A stretch of DNA of 64,000 nucleotides from the NCBI RefSeq assembly GCF_021412565.1, contig NZ_JAKCLJ010000013.1, positions 34,267-98,266 on the forward strand, read 5' to 3'. The notes below the pieces were generated by a model, which saw nothing but the letters and a program-made list of their open reading frames with translations, was not told where the DNA came from and did not search any database. The DNA is from Shewanella sp. AS1. GTDB taxonomy: Bacteria; Pseudomonadota; Gammaproteobacteria; Enterobacterales; Shewanellaceae. Shown here in pieces: positions 1-9,188 of this stretch. Each line of letters opens with the position of its first letter. Within the stretch, counting starts at the first letter, position 1. A program made the position numbers and the translations under genes.

Positions 1-470
1 GCTTCAACCATACGGCACAGGTTATCTATCGGGGTGCGCCCCGCATCTTCACAGGAAAACTCCACATCATCGGTGAAACGGCGGGCATATTTGACCGCGC
101 CGACCGCCATCTCCAATACCTGATCGAACGAACGCTTTAATTTACTCTGCACATGAATATCGGAGGTGGAGATAAAGGTGTGGATACGGAACTGCTCCGC
201 CACAGACAAGGCTTGCGCTGCGGCATCGATATCTTTTTCCAGGGCCCGAGATAACCCACAGACTCGGCTGTTCTTGACTGTGCGGGCTATGGTTTGCACC
301 GATTCAAAGTCTCCCGGCGAAGAGACAGGAAAGCCCACTTCCATCACATCGACACCCAGACGTTCGAGTGACAATGCGATCTGTAATTTCTCCTTTACCG
401 ATAGGCTGGCGGCTAACGCCTGCTCACCATCTCTTAGGGTCGTATCAAATATTATCACTCGGTTAGACAT
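1..470 (-). CDS. leuA: 2-isopropylmalate synthase, 5' part (runs off left edge)
   Basis: First committed enzyme of leucine synthesis: condenses acetyl-CoA with 2-oxoisovalerate. Only the N-terminal ~156 residues are in the window. The protein begins [20 protein letters not shown]; the DTTLRDGEQ stretch is the metal- and substrate-binding signature of the DRE-TIM metallolyase family. The ATG at 470 follows a purine-rich GAGAAAG. It is preceded on the same strand by a leucine-rich leader peptide and an attenuator hairpin, which supports leuA over other isopropylmalate/homocitrate synthase homologues. The C-terminal regulatory domain is outside the window. Confidence 0.95.
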   Translation of the reverse strand, partial: MSNRVIIFDTTLRDGEQALAASLSVKEKLQIALSLERLGVDVMEVGFPVSSPGDFESVQTIARTVKNSRVCGLSRALEKDIDAAAQALSVAEQFRIHTFISTSDIHVQSKLKRSFDQVLEMAVGAVKYARRFTDDVEFSCEDAGRTPIDNLCRMVE

Positions 471-525
471 CTACTTTCTCCATCAAGATTGAGTCGCTAT
501 CTGACTTTCCATTGCCCCACAAACA

Positions 526-555
526 AAAAACCCCGCGATGTTAGGCGCGGGGTTT
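526..555 (-). terminator. leu operon attenuator terminator
   Basis: On the minus strand a 7-bp GC stem (CGCGGGG/CCCCGCG arms at 546-552 and 531-537) with an 8-nt loop is followed by a run of T. It lies between the leader peptide and leuA, the position expected for a transcription attenuator controlled by translation of the leucine codons upstream. Confidence 0.8.
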
Positions 556-588
556 ATGAATGCTGGGTGTGTTATTAAGCGTGCAGCA

Positions 589-657
589 CTACATTCTCCG
601 CGCAGGATCTGCGAGAGTGAGAATGAGGAGGCTGAGTTGTGCACGGTTAATTGTCAT
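589..657 (-). CDS. leuL: leu operon leader peptide
   Basis: A 22-residue ORF on the minus strand reads MTINRAQLSLLILTLADPAR plus RM, then TAG. Five of its residues are leucines in a short block (LSLLILTL), all with the CTC codon. It ends ~35 nt before the attenuator hairpin that precedes leuA. This is the standard architecture of leucine attenuation: ribosome stalling at the Leu codons when charged tRNA-Leu is low would favour an antiterminator. The peptide itself is not thought to have another function. No strong ribosome binding site is visible. Confidence 0.75.
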   Translation of the reverse strand: MTINRAQLSLLILTLADPARRM

Positions 658-724
658 AGCTTGAATTTCAGTTTTACTTTCACAAACGTTAATTAATGAT
701 TCACTTTTTCCTTTGAACGTTTAA

Positions 725-753
725 TTTTTAACTGCTGTTGTTTTAATAGTCAA
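725..753 (-). promoter_or_regulatory. candidate sigma70 promoter of leuL-leuA
   Basis: Minus strand: TTGACT (748-753), a 17-bp spacer, then TAAAAA (725-730), ~70 nt upstream of the leader peptide. The -35 is strong, the -10 is 4/6. Position fits the leu operon; not otherwise supported. Confidence 0.45.
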
Positions 754-919
754 CCTTAATTTTCGGCAACAGCCCAATTTGCGCCGCAAAGCTTATTATT
801 CACTGGCATCTTACGCCCTCCCCGCTTGCAGATAACGAATGTGCAGTCACATACTAGGGACGGCGATTTACTCTGCCCTAAACGATATATTTTTTATGCA
901 ATTACCTACAAATTATAGG

Positions 920-925
920 TATAAT
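920..925 (+). promoter_or_regulatory. candidate -10 box of the TPR gene
   Basis: A perfect TATAAT at 920-925 lies 48 nt upstream of the ATG at 973. No convincing -35 is seen at the right spacing, so the assignment rests on the -10 alone. Confidence 0.35.
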
Positions 926-972
926 CCCGCGAGTAATGGCTTACTTGGCAATTGGTTTTGGAGTTTTATAAA

Positions 973-2712
973 ATGGATTTTCGTTGCATAGTGCTCTTGC
1001 TTAGCCTCTGGCTGGCACCGGCGTGGGCCGACACTATGACTGAGCTGAATGATTTAGCTGACAAAGTATATCAATATCCCAGCGACACCCTGTCAGGACT
1101 GAGCCGATTAGAACATGACGATGAGCTGCAAAAATCATCAGCAGCAGCGCAATTCAGAGCGGCATTATTGAAGTGTGAGGCCTATGTTCAGCTCGGTGAA
1201 AATGAAGCTGCAATCAATTTGGCACGCTTAAATAATGCCAAAGCCAGATCAGACAATATCCCGCAGGCGGGGCCCTATTTCTTAAACTGCATGGCCGCAG
1301 CTTATATCAATTATGGCGACCTAGGTCAGGCCCTGACCTTAGTCGATACTGCCATTTTTCAATCCCGTGAGTTGCAACAAGCCGCGTCCCTGGTCAATGG
1401 TCTCCTGCTCAGAGCGCGCATCAGTATCCAGATGAGTGACAAGGATAACGCCTTGGAAGATCTGCGTCTGGCCCAAGATATCTACCTGGATGCAGAGCGG
1501 CAGGTCGACTGGATAGTCCCGCCCCAAGCCTATATTCAACTCACAATGGCACAACTGTTACTGTTAAAGGGCGAACTGAATCCAGCTTTTTTTCTTGCTA
1601 AACACGCCCTGAAACATCCACAAGTTACAGGAAAGGTTAAATTAGCCGCCTTGCTAGATCTGGCCAAAATTGCCCATCTTAATCAAGAGTTCAGCATCCG
1701 GGATGAAACCCTCTTAGCGGCCAAAACCTTAACGCCTGAGCTGGCCAGTGCCACTGAGCTGGCCGAATATTACACTCAGCTGGCCGAGGTTGAGTTTCTG
1801 CGTGATAACCATAAAACCGCCCTGCAAATGCTCAACATCGCACTCAACACCTTTAAAGAGCAGAAGAAGATTCATTATACCCAGCGGGCGAGTCGCCTAT
1901 TGGCTCAAATTTATCTGGCCGACAATGAGGTAGAATCCGGCTTAAGTGTGATGCAACAGGTGATTGATAACGCTCGGCGCAGCAATCAATATGATGAGCT
2001 GGTCGCCTGCTATCAGATATTGAGCGACTATTTTGTCGCCGCTGGCGATTTTCAGCAGGCCTATCGCTACCAGCTGGAACGTTTTAATGCCGCGAAAAAA
2101 AGAGACGAGCAACTTAAACGTACTCGGCAGGAACAAGTGAAGACACAACTGAGCCATTATCAGCAAAGGCTGCAAAACACAGCGTCACAATCAGGCTCGT
2201 TAACCAACACTCTGAACTACAACACGCTTCTTCTTATCGGCTTATTACTGCTGTTGCTCATCATCCTTATCCTGTTCATTTCGCGCCCGGGCGCTAAGGC
2301 GAAACTGCCGTTGCGTGAGGCCCAGCTTACCTTAAGCGAGAAAATGGACGTATTGCTTTCGACGGCCAAACAGCTGGCGTTTCCCCTGACGCTACTACAA
2401 ATCAATGTTGCGGCAATACCACAGGACGATATCGCCCAGTTAATTACCGATCTGCAGAGCAAGCTGCGCCGGCAGGATATCTTGCTCCATAACCGCGGGG
2501 CAAACATACTTATCATGCTGCCATTTACCTCCGAAAACGGTGCAACAGGACTGATTAATCAGCTCGAAGAGATGCTAGTGCCCCTGCAACTGAGTAGAAA
2601 ACTTGCCATCGGCATGGCCTCGATGCAACAACATGACAGCCTGAATTCACTGATAAAACGGGCGAATATGGATCAGCTCAGCCGCTATAACGAAAGGCGT
2701 ATAACGGGTTAA
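973..2712 (+). CDS. TPR-repeat membrane protein with degenerate GGDEF-like C-terminus
   Basis: 579 residues. The ATG at 973 is chosen because it directly starts a signal peptide (MDFRCIVLLLSLWLAPAWA, cleavage after AWA) and has GGAG 9-10 nt upstream; an in-frame TTG at 952 is less likely. The mature part is a helical region rich in Ala/Leu/Tyr with the spacing of tetratricopeptide repeats, then a Gln/Arg-rich coiled segment, one membrane helix of Leu/Ile at about residues 425-445, and a ~130-residue cytoplasmic tail. The tail resembles a diguanylate cyclase fold, but where a GGDEF loop is expected it reads HNRGANILIML, so cyclase activity is unlikely. Looks like a sensor with a periplasmic TPR domain; ligand unknown. 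It converges on recQ with overlapping stop codons. Confidence 0.7.
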   Translation: MDFRCIVLLLSLWLAPAWADTMTELNDLADKVYQYPSDTLSGLSRLEHDDELQKSSAAAQFRAALLKCEAYVQLGENEAAINLARLNNAKARSDNIPQAGPYFLNCMAAAYINYGDLGQALTLVDTAIFQSRELQQAASLVNGLLLRARISIQMSDKDNALEDLRLAQDIYLDAERQVDWIVPPQAYIQLTMAQLLLLKGELNPAFFLAKHALKHPQVTGKVKLAALLDLAKIAHLNQEFSIRDETLLAAKTLTPELASATELAEYYTQLAEVEFLRDNHKTALQMLNIALNTFKEQKKIHYTQRASRLLAQIYLADNEVESGLSVMQQVIDNARRSNQYDELVACYQILSDYFVAAGDFQQAYRYQLERFNAAKKRDEQLKRTRQEQVKTQLSHYQQRLQNTASQSGSLTNTLNYNTLLLIGLLLLLLIILILFISRPGAKAKLPLREAQLTLSEKMDVLLSTAKQLAFPLTLLQINVAAIPQDDIAQLITDLQSKLRRQDILLHNRGANILIMLPFTSENGATGLINQLEEMLVPLQLSRKLAIGMASMQQHDSLNSLIKRANMDQLSRYNERRITG

Positions 2713-4559
2713 AGGCTGGACTTGCCCTCGGTGAGATAGTCATTAATCTCATCGAGGAACTCGCCGCCAAAGCGGTTGAGTTTGGTTTCTCCCACACCAT
2801 TAACCGCCAGCATCTCGCCTGGGCTTGTGGGTAACATGGCGGCCATCTCCGCTAAGGTGGCATCGTTAAATACCAGATAGGGTGGCACATCCAGCTCTTC
2901 AGCGAGGGTGCGGCGCAGGAGTTTTAAGCGCGCAAATAGCTTCCTGTCGTAACTCAGTGGTGCCCGACTGCTGGAGCGGCGCTTGATCGGATTCGTTAAG
3001 ATGATCCTCGGCTCGGCCAGCTGCAGCGGGATCTCGCCTTTGAGTACGGCTCTCGCCTGAGGATTAAGTTTGATCGACGAGCCTCGGGTAATATCCTGAC
3101 TGGCAAAACCTAAGTGGATTAACTGACGGGTAATACTCAGCCAAAACTCATGGCTCTTCTCTTTGCCTATGCCCCAGGTGGATAACTTGTCATGGCCTCT
3201 GTCCACCACGCTGGCAGCTCTAGACCCCCTCAATACCTCGATAAGGTGATTGATACCGAAGGTCTGCTGTAACCTGAAGATACAAGAGAGCACCTTCTGC
3301 GCATCCTCCACGCCATCATAACGCTTAGGCGGGTCGAGACAGATATCGCAGTTACCGCAGGGCTCTGAGGCACTCTCATCGAAATAGTGCAGCAGCACCT
3401 GTCGCCGACAGGTTTGCGCCTCAGCAAAGGCCGCCATGGTATGCAGTTTATGGAACTCGACTTGCTGCTGCGGCCCTGGCTCAAGCTGCTCGATAAGATG
3501 GCGCACCCGGCCGATATCGGCGGGGTCAAACAGCATTAACGCCTCGGCGTCCAGACCATCACGCCCGGCGCGTCCTGTCTCCTGATAATAGGCTTCTATG
3601 CTCTTGGGGATATCGTAATGCACCACAAAACGCACATTGGACTTATTAATCCCCATGCCAAAGGCAACCGTTGCCACCACAATTTCCAGCTGATCTTTTA
3701 AAAAGCGATCCTGAATATCGGCGCGCTCTTCTTGCTTCTTGCCCGCGTGATAACCATCGGCTTTATACCCCTGCAGGCGCAGACGCTCGGCCACCTCATC
3801 GACCCGGCGGCGACTGCTGCAATAGATGATGCCACTGTTACCATTTTGCGCCTGAATAAACTGCCGTAGCTGATTGGCCGCATTGAGTTTTTCTGCCACC
3901 GTATAGCGGATGTTGGGACGGTCGAAACTGGTGAGCAGCACATAGGGAGCAATGCCTAAACGCTGACAGATATCTTCACGGGTCGCCTGATCGGCCGTGG
4001 CCGTCAGCGCCATCACAGGCACGGCGGGGAAAAGCTGTTTCAGTTGGCCTAGGGCGGCATATTCGGGCCTGAAATCGTGACCCCATTGGGAGATGCAGTG
4101 GGCCTCATCGATGGCAAACAGCGAGAGGGGAAGGTGTTTAAGCCGCTCAATAAAACTGGGCATCAGCAGACGTTCGGGAGAAACATAAAGCAGCTTAAGC
4201 TCACCACTGTGTAAGCGAGAAAACAGCTGCTGCGCCTCTTCCCTTGGCAAGGATGAATTCAGATAGCCTGCGGCCACCCCCATCTGTTTTAGGCTGTCGA
4301 CCTGATCTTTCATCAATGAGATAAGCGGCGATACCACGACTGTCAGACCCGGCATCAGCAGCGCCGGTAGCTGATAGCACAGGCTCTTGCCGCCACCCGT
4401 CGGCATAATGACCAAGGTGTCCTGACCTAGAAAAGCCTGATCCATCACCTCACGCTGGCCCTCTCTGAAGGTGCGATAGCCAAACACCGCCTGCAAAGTC
4501 GTTGCAAGCGGATCCATATCTTCAACTCTCGGGGCTATGGTGCTGACGCTGGCGTCCAT
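2709..4559 (-). CDS. recQ: ATP-dependent DNA helicase RecQ
   Basis: 3'-5' superfamily 2 helicase acting in RecF-pathway recombination and replication fork repair. 616 residues, the normal family length. Visible: Walker A PTGGGKS (about 53-59), DEAH box (151-154) followed by the aromatic-rich loop CISQWGHDFRPEY, motif VI with GRAGRDG, a four-Cys zinc site (CRRQ...CGNCDIC) and a C-terminal HRDC domain. The start at 4559 and an internal ATG at residue 15 are both possible; neither has a strong ribosome binding site. The 3' end overlaps the stop of the convergent TPR gene by 3 nt. Divergent neighbour is a yigI homologue, also close to recQ in E. coli. Confidence 0.95.
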   Translation of the reverse strand: MDASVSTIAPRVEDMDPLATTLQAVFGYRTFREGQREVMDQAFLGQDTLVIMPTGGGKSLCYQLPALLMPGLTVVVSPLISLMKDQVDSLKQMGVAAGYLNSSLPREEAQQLFSRLHSGELKLLYVSPERLLMPSFIERLKHLPLSLFAIDEAHCISQWGHDFRPEYAALGQLKQLFPAVPVMALTATADQATREDICQRLGIAPYVLLTSFDRPNIRYTVAEKLNAANQLRQFIQAQNGNSGIIYCSSRRRVDEVAERLRLQGYKADGYHAGKKQEERADIQDRFLKDQLEIVVATVAFGMGINKSNVRFVVHYDIPKSIEAYYQETGRAGRDGLDAEALMLFDPADIGRVRHLIEQLEPGPQQQVEFHKLHTMAAFAEAQTCRRQVLLHYFDESASEPCGNCDICLDPPKRYDGVEDAQKVLSCIFRLQQTFGINHLIEVLRGSRAASVVDRGHDKLSTWGIGKEKSHEFWLSITRQLIHLGFASQDITRGSSIKLNPQARAVLKGEIPLQLAEPRIILTNPIKRRSSSRAPLSYDRKLFARLKLLRRTLAEELDVPPYLVFNDATLAEMAAMLPTSPGEMLAVNGVGETKLNRFGGEFLDEINDYLTEGKSSL

Positions 4560-4765
4560 CTCATCTCATTTTTAGTAATAAGGCCGCCTATTCTAATCAA
4601 GCGGGGCGGTCTTGTCTCGGCTAGCGGCAGATTTACTGTCACTTTTCTTATCCCCTAAGCACTGGCGACCACTTAGACGGAATACCTGTTTAAAAAAGCG
4701 ACAAGCCGCTGTTATTTGTACACAATTAGCGATAGGTTATTAAGCAAATACAGGGAGTAATTAGC

Positions 4766-5242
4766 ATGACTCAAGCGAGTATCACCCAAGTTCAACAAGA
4801 GATGATCACGACAGTTGCCGACATTTTCAGCCACAAGATGCCCTTTAATAATCTGCTGGGGCTCGAGATCTTGCGTTACGACATAACGGCGACCGAAGTC
4901 AGCTTTAAGATGCAAGACAGCTTAATCGGCAATATCCACCATAAAATCTTACATGGCGGCGTCACCGCAACTGTGCTGGATGTGGTTGGCGGAATGACGG
5001 CGTTTGCAGGCCTAGTAGCCAGCCGCAATGATTGGCAACTGGATGAACTGATAGCCCGGCTGCAAACGTTAAGCACAATCGACCTGCGCATCGATTTCCT
5101 GCGCCCAGGACGCGGACACCTTTTTACCGGCACAGGCACAGTGATCCGTGCCGGCAACCGGGTATCTGTGTGTCGCATGGAGCTGCATAACGAACTAGGC
5201 GATCATATCGCCTTCGGTACCGGCACCTATATGGTGGGGTAA
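4766..5242 (+). CDS. yigI: YigI-type hotdog acyl-CoA thioesterase
   Basis: 158-residue single hotdog-fold protein of the PaaI/YigI thioesterase family, predicted to hydrolyse acyl-CoA in the cytoplasm. The core shows the typical NNLLGLE opening, then GNIHHKILHGGVTATVLD, in which the HGG motif and acidic residue on the central helix form the active-site region, and a C-terminal strand pattern ending in FGTGTYMV. ATG at 4766 has GGGAG 8 nt upstream. It is divergent from recQ, and yigI lies near recQ in E. coli too, which supports orthology. Natural substrate cannot be told from sequence. Confidence 0.8.
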   Translation: MTQASITQVQQEMITTVADIFSHKMPFNNLLGLEILRYDITATEVSFKMQDSLIGNIHHKILHGGVTATVLDVVGGMTAFAGLVASRNDWQLDELIARLQTLSTIDLRIDFLRPGRGHLFTGTGTVIRAGNRVSVCRMELHNELGDHIAFGTGTYMVG

Positions 5243-5391
5243 CTGCAGATGGGCAGCAACTGACGATGTAAACAGAACGGGACTCGGCTGGCAGATAAAT
5301 ACTACGCTAGCTTGGCCCCTTTAGTCACGCTATCCCTTGAGTCCTATCTCATTGCCACCTACAATGCCCTCCCCCAAGCTAAGATCACAAG

Positions 5392-6300
5392 ATGAATCAC
5401 AAGACCATGGCTGACACCGAACATCGTAAAGGCATAATGCTGGCAATTTGCGCCTACTGTCTTTGGGGCGTTGCTCCTATCTACTTTAAACTCTTGAATG
5501 AGATTTCAGCTACCGAGATCTTAGTCCATCGGGTGATCTGGTCATTTGTCTTTATGGTGATCCTGATGCAGTTCATCGGCGGATTTGGCAAACTCAGGCA
5601 GCTGTTTAAGCAGCCGAAACAGCTGGGGATTTTAAGCATCACCTCGGCGCTAATCGCCGGTAACTGGCTGCTGTTTATCTGGGCTGTGAATAATGATCAT
5701 ATGCTGGATGCCAGCCTGGGATACTTTATCAACCCGCTGTTTAATGTGTTGCTGGGTATGCTGTTCTTAAGTGAAAGGCTACGCAAACTACAATGGTTTG
5801 CTGTGACACTTGCCTTTATCGGTGTGATGGTGCAGCTGATCTCTTTCGGTTCGATCCCGCTGGTCTCACTAGCCTTAGCCGGCTCATTTGGATTTTATGG
5901 ATTACTGCGCAAGAAAGTGAAGGTCGATGCCAAGACAGGTTTATTGGTTGAAACCGCCCTCTTGATGCCAGTGGCGCTCTTCTACCTGTTTACAACCTTA
6001 GACAGTGCCAGCGCCAGCATGCTGACCAACAGCCTTGATATGAACCTGCTGCTGATGGCCGCAGGGGTGGTCACCTCTGTGCCGCTGCTCTGTTTTGCCG
6101 GGGCTGCAACCCGGATTCCCCTGTCTATGCTGGGCTTTTTTCAGTATATCGGCCCCAGCATCATGTTCATTCTGGCCATCAGCCTGTTCAATGAACAGTT
6201 CGATTTAGAAAAAGGGGTGACCTTTGTCTTTATCTGGAGTGCGCTGGTTATCTTCTCTCTGGATATGGTGTTACAAAGTCGGCGCCGACAGCGCGGCTAA
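5392..6300 (+). CDS. rarD: EamA-family permease RarD
   Basis: 302-residue inner-membrane protein with about ten hydrophobic helices and two EamA halves. The N-terminus (KGIMLAICAYCLWGVAPIYF) and the WAVNNDHMLDASLGYFINPL segment are characteristic of RarD, named for chloramphenicol sensitivity but of uncertain transport substrate. ATG at 5392 has only a weak AAGAT upstream; the ATG at 5407 is an alternative. Its last 30 nt overlap the 3' end of the convergent PH-domain gene. Confidence 0.9.
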   Translation: MNHKTMADTEHRKGIMLAICAYCLWGVAPIYFKLLNEISATEILVHRVIWSFVFMVILMQFIGGFGKLRQLFKQPKQLGILSITSALIAGNWLLFIWAVNNDHMLDASLGYFINPLFNVLLGMLFLSERLRKLQWFAVTLAFIGVMVQLISFGSIPLVSLALAGSFGFYGLLRKKVKVDAKTGLLVETALLMPVALFYLFTTLDSASASMLTNSLDMNLLLMAAGVVTSVPLLCFAGAATRIPLSMLGFFQYIGPSIMFILAISLFNEQFDLEKGVTFVFIWSALVIFSLDMVLQSRRRQRG

Positions 6301-6810
6301 TAAGGCCTCAGGCTGAGTCACACTCAGGATCAACAGGTATCCCTCACTCGTTGGGATCATCAGGATATGGCGACTGCCGGTCACATTCAGCAGCGCCTTA
6401 TCACTGCCAAACCGTTCATCTTTAAGCTTAAACCAGCCGAGCCTGTACTCCACCAGCGCCACACCATTACTGCGATAAAACAGCTCGGACGTATCGCTAT
6501 CACCTAAATCGATTATTCGCGCCTCGGCCAGCGTCAGGCTGGCCAGCGGCAGTTGGGTTCCATAGAGCGGAATATTGAGCTCCAGCTGCCCGTCACGCAC
6601 TGTGACATTGGCATTTTGAGCCTGATAATAGACCCAAGTGAGCAGACCAAGCACAAACAGCACCATGCCAAAAGAGGCGGACTTGGCCGTGGCCGGCATA
6701 GGCTTCACCTTGAGTAGCACCAGCAACAGCCCTATCCCCAGCAGCAGGGAAAGATAAGCTATCTGAGTGGATGTATCGAAAGGTAAAAAGTCAAATACCT
6801 GTGTCGCCAT
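6271..6810 (-). CDS. membrane-anchored PH-domain (bPH_5-like) protein
   Basis: 179 residues from the ATG at 6810 (AGAGG 11 nt upstream); a longer reading starting at 6894 is possible but adds a segment without a clear site. Two hydrophobic helices near residues 15-35 and 48-65 are followed by a ~100-residue beta-rich domain ending in a helix (EALLAALSAP). The pattern, including VEYRLGWFKLKDERF and the closing SxTQPEALLAAL, matches bacterial PH domains of the PF10882 type. Role unknown. The gene overlaps rarD tail-to-tail by 30 nt, so the C-terminus is encoded inside the end of rarD. Confidence 0.6.
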   Translation of the reverse strand: MATQVFDFLPFDTSTQIAYLSLLLGIGLLLVLLKVKPMPATAKSASFGMVLFVLGLLTWVYYQAQNANVTVRDGQLELNIPLYGTQLPLASLTLAEARIIDLGDSDTSELFYRSNGVALVEYRLGWFKLKDERFGSDKALLNVTGSRHILMIPTSEGYLLILSVTQPEALLAALSAPTL

Positions 6811-6905
6811 CTCGGCACTAACCTCTTGAAGGTAAAATGGATGCAAAGCAAGATAATCAGTTATTCTCTCCAGTGCAAGTCGCTCTAAAACCAAGCAAGC
6901 CTATA

Positions 6906-6935
6906 ACAGAGAAACCACCCTGAGGTGGTTTCTGT
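6906..6935 (-). terminator. stem-loop downstream of argA
   Basis: GAAACCACC/GGTGGTTTC arms (6911-6919, 6924-6932) with a 4-nt loop, ~80 nt after the argA stop. The T-rich tail on the minus strand is weak, so it may be an imperfect terminator or a processing hairpin. Confidence 0.45.
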
Positions 6936-7017
6936 GCGCTGTCATCTTTCGAGACAAAATTGTCATCATGCGAGGCTCATACAGTAAAGCAAACCCGCTG
7001 AAGCCATTTTGGTAAAT

Positions 7018-8346
7018 CTAGTCCTGCTGAAGATCCAGCGCTAAAATCTTGGATTTACGCTGATAGTTATACAGCTGCTTTTTCTTATTGGGCAGCGCAT
7101 CCACTTCCACTATCTGGAACCCATGCTCTAGGAACCAGTGAATACTGCGGGTCGTCAGGGCAAACAGACGGGAATATCCGCGTACCTTGGCCTGATTGAT
7201 AATGTTCTTCAAAAGCACGCTGCCGCGATCCGCATCGCGGTATTCTGGATGCACCACCAGACAAGCAAACTCTCCGGCGTTGTCCTCCTCAAAGGGATAG
7301 AGTGCCGCGCAGCCTATCACCAAGGAGTCACGCTCAATCAGCATAAACTGCTCTATCTCCATCTCCAGCTGTTCGCGGGAACGCCTTACCAGCACACCGC
7401 TCTGTTCCAGCGGACGAATGAGATCTAAAATCCCGCCGATATCGGCAATGGTTGCCCGGCGCAGACGCTCGGCACTCTCGATCACTATCTGAGTACCAAT
7501 ACCATCACGGGAGAACAGCTCCTGCAACAGGGCGCCATCGTTGAGGTAACTGACAAAGTGACAACGGGAAACGCCGTTGCGACAGGCATCGATACTGGCC
7601 TGCAGGAAGGCGCGCGAGCCGATGCACCAATCGTCTTCATCGGTCAGTTCAGACAAAATTCGCTGTGCATCGGTTGGCATCAATTCTGCGATCACCTCAC
7701 CGTCACTGTCGAGGATCCCCTCTTTATCGCTAAAGCCTATCATCTTATCGGCCCTGAGCTTGACGGCGATCTGAGTCGCTACCTCTTCGGCGGTAAGATT
7801 AAAGCTCTCGCCCGTCACTGAGGCCGCTACCGGGCCTAACAGCACTATGCCGTGGCTGTCGAGCTGACGCTTGAGGCCCTGCACATCGATTCGGCGCACC
7901 TTGCCACTCAGGCAATAATCGACGCCGTTATCCACCCCGAGCGGCTGAGCGATCACGAAGTTACCGCTGACCACGTTGATCTGAGTGCCCTGCATTGGGG
8001 TATTGCTCAGGCTCATCGACAGGCGCGCCGTGATATCCAGCTGCAATCCGCCGACCACCTGTTTGATCACTTTCAGGGAATCTTCATCGGTAATACGCAC
8101 GCCGTTGTAATATTCCGGCTTGAGATTATGCTGCATCAGGGCTTCATCAATCTGTGGTCTAGCACCATGCACCAGCACTATCTTGATGCCAAGACTGTGC
8201 AGCAGCGCAATATCATTAATGATGGAGCGAATTTTGTTTTGTGCCAGTGCTTCGCCACCTAGCATCACTACAAATGTCTTCCCCCTATGTGCATTAACAT
8301 AGGACGCGGAATGACGAAACCCTTCAACCAACTCAGTCGTGCGCAC
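7018..8346 (-). CDS. argA: N-acetylglutamate synthase
   Basis: First step of arginine synthesis, acetyl-CoA + glutamate to N-acetylglutamate. 442 residues, as in E. coli ArgA: an amino-acid-kinase-like domain (about 20-285, with VMLGGEAL and [11 protein letters not shown], where the HGARPQI motif is typical of ArgA) that binds arginine for feedback inhibition, and a GNAT acetyltransferase domain (about 295-435). The start is GTG at 8346 with AGAGG 9 nt upstream. Paired ArgR boxes sit ~70-110 nt upstream, so repression by arginine is expected. Confidence 0.95.
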   Translation of the reverse strand: MRTTELVEGFRHSASYVNAHRGKTFVVMLGGEALAQNKIRSIINDIALLHSLGIKIVLVHGARPQIDEALMQHNLKPEYYNGVRITDEDSLKVIKQVVGGLQLDITARLSMSLSNTPMQGTQINVVSGNFVIAQPLGVDNGVDYCLSGKVRRIDVQGLKRQLDSHGIVLLGPVAASVTGESFNLTAEEVATQIAVKLRADKMIGFSDKEGILDSDGEVIAELMPTDAQRILSELTDEDDWCIGSRAFLQASIDACRNGVSRCHFVSYLNDGALLQELFSRDGIGTQIVIESAERLRRATIADIGGILDLIRPLEQSGVLVRRSREQLEMEIEQFMLIERDSLVIGCAALYPFEEDNAGEFACLVVHPEYRDADRGSVLLKNIINQAKVRGYSRLFALTTRSIHWFLEHGFQIVEVDALPNKKKQLYNYQRKSKILALDLQQD

Positions 8347-8414
8347 CTGTGAACCCTCTAAAGTTCAATAAATAACCAGCGAATGTGCCGCTATTGCGAT
8401 AAAAACCCGATGAT

Positions 8415-8453
8415 ATTGCATTTAAATTCATTTTGAAAGCATTTGTTTTCATC
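8415..8453 (-). promoter_or_regulatory. tandem ArgR boxes (operator of argA)
   Basis: Two 18-bp imperfect palindromes separated by exactly 3 bp, the classic ARG-box arrangement. Box 1 (8415-8432) has the core TGCATTTAAATTCA, one mismatch from the palindromic TGAAT-N4-ATTCA consensus. Box 2 (8436-8453) has AGCATTTGTTTTCA and is weaker. On the minus strand a TTGACT (8485-8490) lies just upstream, and a poorer -10 would fall next to the boxes, so ArgR bound here would cover the argA promoter. Confidence 0.7.
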
Positions 8454-8625
8454 GATTGCCATTTGTTTACAATGAAGAAAGCATAGTCAATTTATAGGCT
8501 TATGGCGATTATATTGTGCTGATCCCTCAAGCATTCTCACAAGGGAGATGATTGAGTATCCATGCTGAATTCAAGTCGCTGCTGTAAATCCCCACACAGT
8601 GCAGCGATCAAGCCAAATTGCGGCA

Positions 8626-8664
8626 ATAAAAAACCCCACTTGGATGAACCGAGTGGGGTTTTGC
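8626..8664 (-). terminator. rho-independent terminator of rpmBG
   Basis: 11-bp stem (8630-8640 with 8652-8662, AAAACCCCACT and its complement) and a T run on the minus strand, ~20 nt after the rpmG stop. The A/T runs on both sides mean it could also work in the other direction. The rest of 8347-8684 holds only the argA operator region and no gene I can support. Confidence 0.85.
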
Positions 8665-8684
8665 AGAAAACTGAAAATCAGTAA

Positions 8685-8858
8685 TTATTTGATTTTAGCT
8701 TCTTTGTACATAACGTGCTGACGAACAACAGGATCAAATTTCTTGATCTCCATCTTTTCAGGCATGTTACGCTTGTTCTTTTCTGTTGTGTAGAAGTGAC
8801 CAGTGTTAGCGCTAGAAACTAACTTGATCTTCTCACGGTTACCTTTAGCTTTAGCCAT
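8685..8858 (-). CDS. rpmG: 50S ribosomal protein L33
   Basis: 57-residue basic protein beginning [20 protein letters not shown] and ending with YKEAKIK, the usual gammaproteobacterial L33 of large ribosomal subunits. It is the non-zinc form: no CxxC pairs. It lies 6 nt after rpmB in the same transcript and is followed by a strong terminator. The purine-rich GAGAAGGTATAATAG just before ATG 8858 is the ribosome binding site. Confidence 0.95.
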   Translation of the reverse strand: MAKAKGNREKIKLVSSANTGHFYTTEKNKRNMPEKMEIKKFDPVVRQHVMYKEAKIK

Positions 8859-8864
8859 GGTCTA

Positions 8865-9101
8865 TTATACCTTCTCACCACGGGCACGAAGTTCAGCAAC
8901 AACAACTTCGATACCTTTTTTATCAATAATACGCATACCTTTAGTAGATACACGTAGTTGAACGAAACGCTTTTCGTCTTCTAACCAGAAACGGTGGTTC
9001 TGTAGGTTAGGTAAAAAACGACGACGAGTCGCGTTCTTAGCATGCGAACGGTTGTTACCAACCATAGGCTTCTTGCCAGTAACTTGGCATACTCTTGACA
9101 T
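8865..9101 (-). CDS. rpmB: 50S ribosomal protein L28
   Basis: 78 residues starting [20 protein letters not shown], the standard L28 N-terminus and length. The ATG at 9101 is preceded by TTGGAGAAGATTGAC, whose GGAG decides the start over an in-frame ATG 21 nt upstream. Co-transcribed with rpmG from a clear sigma70 promoter; same order next to radC as in E. coli. Confidence 0.97.
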   Translation of the reverse strand: MSRVCQVTGKKPMVGNNRSHAKNATRRRFLPNLQNHRFWLEDEKRFVQLRVSTKGMRIIDKKGIEVVVAELRARGEKV

Positions 9102-9188
9102 GTCAATCTTCTCCAAAAACAATATAACGCTCGAGCATTAATGTACCTCGAATATGGCCGTCGCCCGAGGCACACAAAGAGGGCGCAT

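Noticed and set aside
952..972. Earlier TTG start for the TPR protein
   Set aside because: Would place seven residues before the signal peptide; GGAG fits the ATG at 973.
7852..8262. 136-residue plus-strand ORF opposite argA
   Set aside because: Antisense shadow of a conserved gene; His/Ala/Leu-rich composition follows from the codon bias of argA.
8562..8681. Small plus-strand ORF with three Cys (MLNSSRCCKS...) between argA and rpmG
   Set aside because: It runs straight through the rpmBG terminator hairpin and has no well-spaced ribosome binding site.
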